DNA from: DATLEX01 sp035525015
GTDB taxonomy: Bacteria > Acidobacteriota > Thermoanaerobaculia > Gp7-AA8
Reading direction: 5' to 3'
Length of the DNA: 5,828 nucleotides
Assembly: GCA_035525015.1 (NCBI GenBank)
Contig: DATLFC010000259.1
Location: 1 to 5,828 of the forward strand
How positions within the stretch are numbered: the first letter of the stretch is position 1; each line of letters begins with the position of its first letter. The position numbers were made by a program, and so were the translations under genes. The notes below the pieces were generated by a model. It had not been told where the DNA came from. It made no database searches and saw nothing but the letters and a program-made list of their open reading frames with translations. This document shows, piece after piece, positions 4,842 through 5,828 of the stretch.

Positions 4842-5828
4842 TTATCGTTGCCGGCGCGTCCGATCGAGGACGTCCGGCGCGAACCGCGTGCGCGTATGCA
4901 CGCTCCGGATCTCGGAGCTGACCGCCGACTCGGGGGGAGCGCTCGGAAGGGCGTCGCTGGCCGGGTCTTTCCGCGCGATCTGCTCGTCGATGCGGCGCGT
5001 GAATTCGCGCGCCGAATCATAGCCCTGGAGCTTCATCAGATGGTTGCGGGCGGCGATCTCGACCAGGAGAGCCAGGTTCCGCCCTGACGCCACCGGCAGG
5101 CGCACGTACGGTTTGCTCACGCCGAGCATCTCGTACTGCTCGCCGGCGATGCCGAGCCGGTCGTATTCGGTTCCCTCGATCCACTTCTCGAGCTTCACCA
5201 CCAGATCGATCGGCTTCACGTCGCGCGTCGACGCCACGCCGAAGAGGTCTTTGATGTCGATGATGCCGATCCCGCGCAGTTCCATGTGGTGGCGGAGCAG
5301 ATCATTGGAGTGGCCGAGGAGAACGTCATTGGGGTGCCTGCGGATCACGACCATGTCGTCCGCGATCAGACGGTGCCCGCGGTAGACCAGATCGAGCGCG
5401 CACTCGCTCTTGCCGATACCGCTGTCGCCCAGGAGCAGCACGCCGATGCCGTAGACGTCCAGAAGCCCGGAGTGCATGGTGATGCGAGGGGCCATCGATT
5501 CTTCGAGGTGATAGGTGATGCGGGTGATCGTCACCGAGGAGAGCGCGGTCGTGGAAAAGAGAGGGACCGAGCGCTTTTCACATTCGATCCGGAGCTCCTC
5601 CAGCGGAATGATGCCCTTGGTGACGACGAAGCAGGAGACGTCGAGCCCGGCCACGTCGCGGACCCGCTTCTCGCGCAGCCGCGGCGGGAGGCTCTGCAGG
5701 TACTTCGTCTCCGACTCGCCGATGATCTGGACCCGCCACGGCTTGATGTACTCGTAGTAGCCGGCGAAGGCGAGCCCCGGCTTCTGCACCCGGGGGCGGG
5801 CAATGACACGGTCGAGCCCGTCATCCCC
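4842..5828 (-). CDS. hprK: HPr kinase/phosphorylase, 5' end cut by window edge
   Basis: Bifunctional cytoplasmic enzyme that phosphorylates HPr on Ser46 and also removes the phosphate, linking PTS activity to metabolic state. The frame stays open to base 5828, giving 328 residues. It begins with GDDGLDRVIA, which matches the HprK N-domain about 20 residues after the usual start, so the true start is outside the window. A GTG at 5787-5789 could be taken as a start, but it falls inside this conserved region and should not be used. Numbering from the window edge: His119 before LLDVYGIGVLL; Walker A GDSGIGKS at 134-141; Walker B-like ADD with Asp157/Asp158; the family signature ELRGIGIIDI from 183; and the C-terminal region PVASGRNLALLVEIAARN. 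The last 40 or so residues are a Pro/Ser/Arg-rich tail beyond the usual end of the family. Stop is TAA. The gene is first in the visible operon, and its substrate HPr is encoded four genes on. Confidence 0.96.
   Translation of the reverse strand, partial: GDDGLDRVIARPRVQKPGLAFAGYYEYIKPWRVQIIGESETKYLQSLPPRLREKRVRDVAGLDVSCFVVTKGIIPLEELRIECEKRSVPLFSTTALSSVTITRITYHLEESMAPRITMHSGLLDVYGIGVLLLGDSGIGKSECALDLVYRGHRLIADDMVVIRRHPNDVLLGHSNDLLRHHMELRGIGIIDIKDLFGVASTRDVKPIDLVVKLEKWIEGTEYDRLGIAGEQYEMLGVSKPYVRLPVASGRNLALLVEIAARNHLMKLQGYDSAREFTRRIDEQIARKDPASDALPSAPPESAVSSEIRSVHTRTRFAPDVLDRTRRQR

Noticed and set aside
5787..5789. GTG start for hprK
   Set aside because: Upstream in-frame codons encode GDDGLDRVIARPR, which matches the conserved HprK N-domain, so this GTG is an internal valine codon.

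Overview
The window is a single block of minus-strand genes, GC-rich, packed with gaps of at most 38 bases, and there is no stretch over 300 bases without a gene. Read in the direction of transcription (right to left) it holds: hprK (5' end cut by the window edge), a lipoprotein with a predicted SMP-30/gluconolactonase-type beta-propeller, rapZ, a stand-alone mannose-family PTS EIIA, ptsH (HPr), ptsI (Enzyme I), a one-domain cupin resembling the C-terminal phosphomannose isomerase domain of ManC/AlgA, and the first 14 codons of a gene whose product starts like an exported protein. Three of the junctions are ATGA stop/start overlaps, and the others are gaps of 7 to 38 bases, so one polycistronic mRNA is likely. 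I see no promoter or sense-strand terminator, so both ends of the operon lie outside.

The core is a regulatory phosphotransferase system. EI takes phosphate from PEP and passes it to HPr at His15 and on to EIIA at His9. HprK acts on HPr at Ser46, which is present in the right context. No EIIB or EIIC permease is encoded here, so the chain probably senses PEP and glycolytic flux rather than importing a sugar. RapZ next to it suggests a link to amino-sugar or envelope-precursor control, as in enteric bacteria, though that role is not proven outside them.

The less usual parts are: the lipoprotein wedged between hprK and rapZ and translationally coupled to rapZ, which keeps the residues that bind metal in SMP-30 lactonases; four tandem copies of a 7-base repeat filling the gap before that gene's ribosome binding site; a perfect 10-bp hairpin filling the ptsH-ptsI gap; and the PMI-like cupin coupled to ptsI.

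The order hprK-rapZ-EIIA-ptsH-ptsI, with high GC, fits a Gram-negative of the Acidobacteriota or the former Deltaproteobacteria/Myxococcota better than a Firmicute. This is inferred from layout and protein style only; phylum confidence is modest. There are no RNA genes, mobile elements or CRISPR arrays that I can support.
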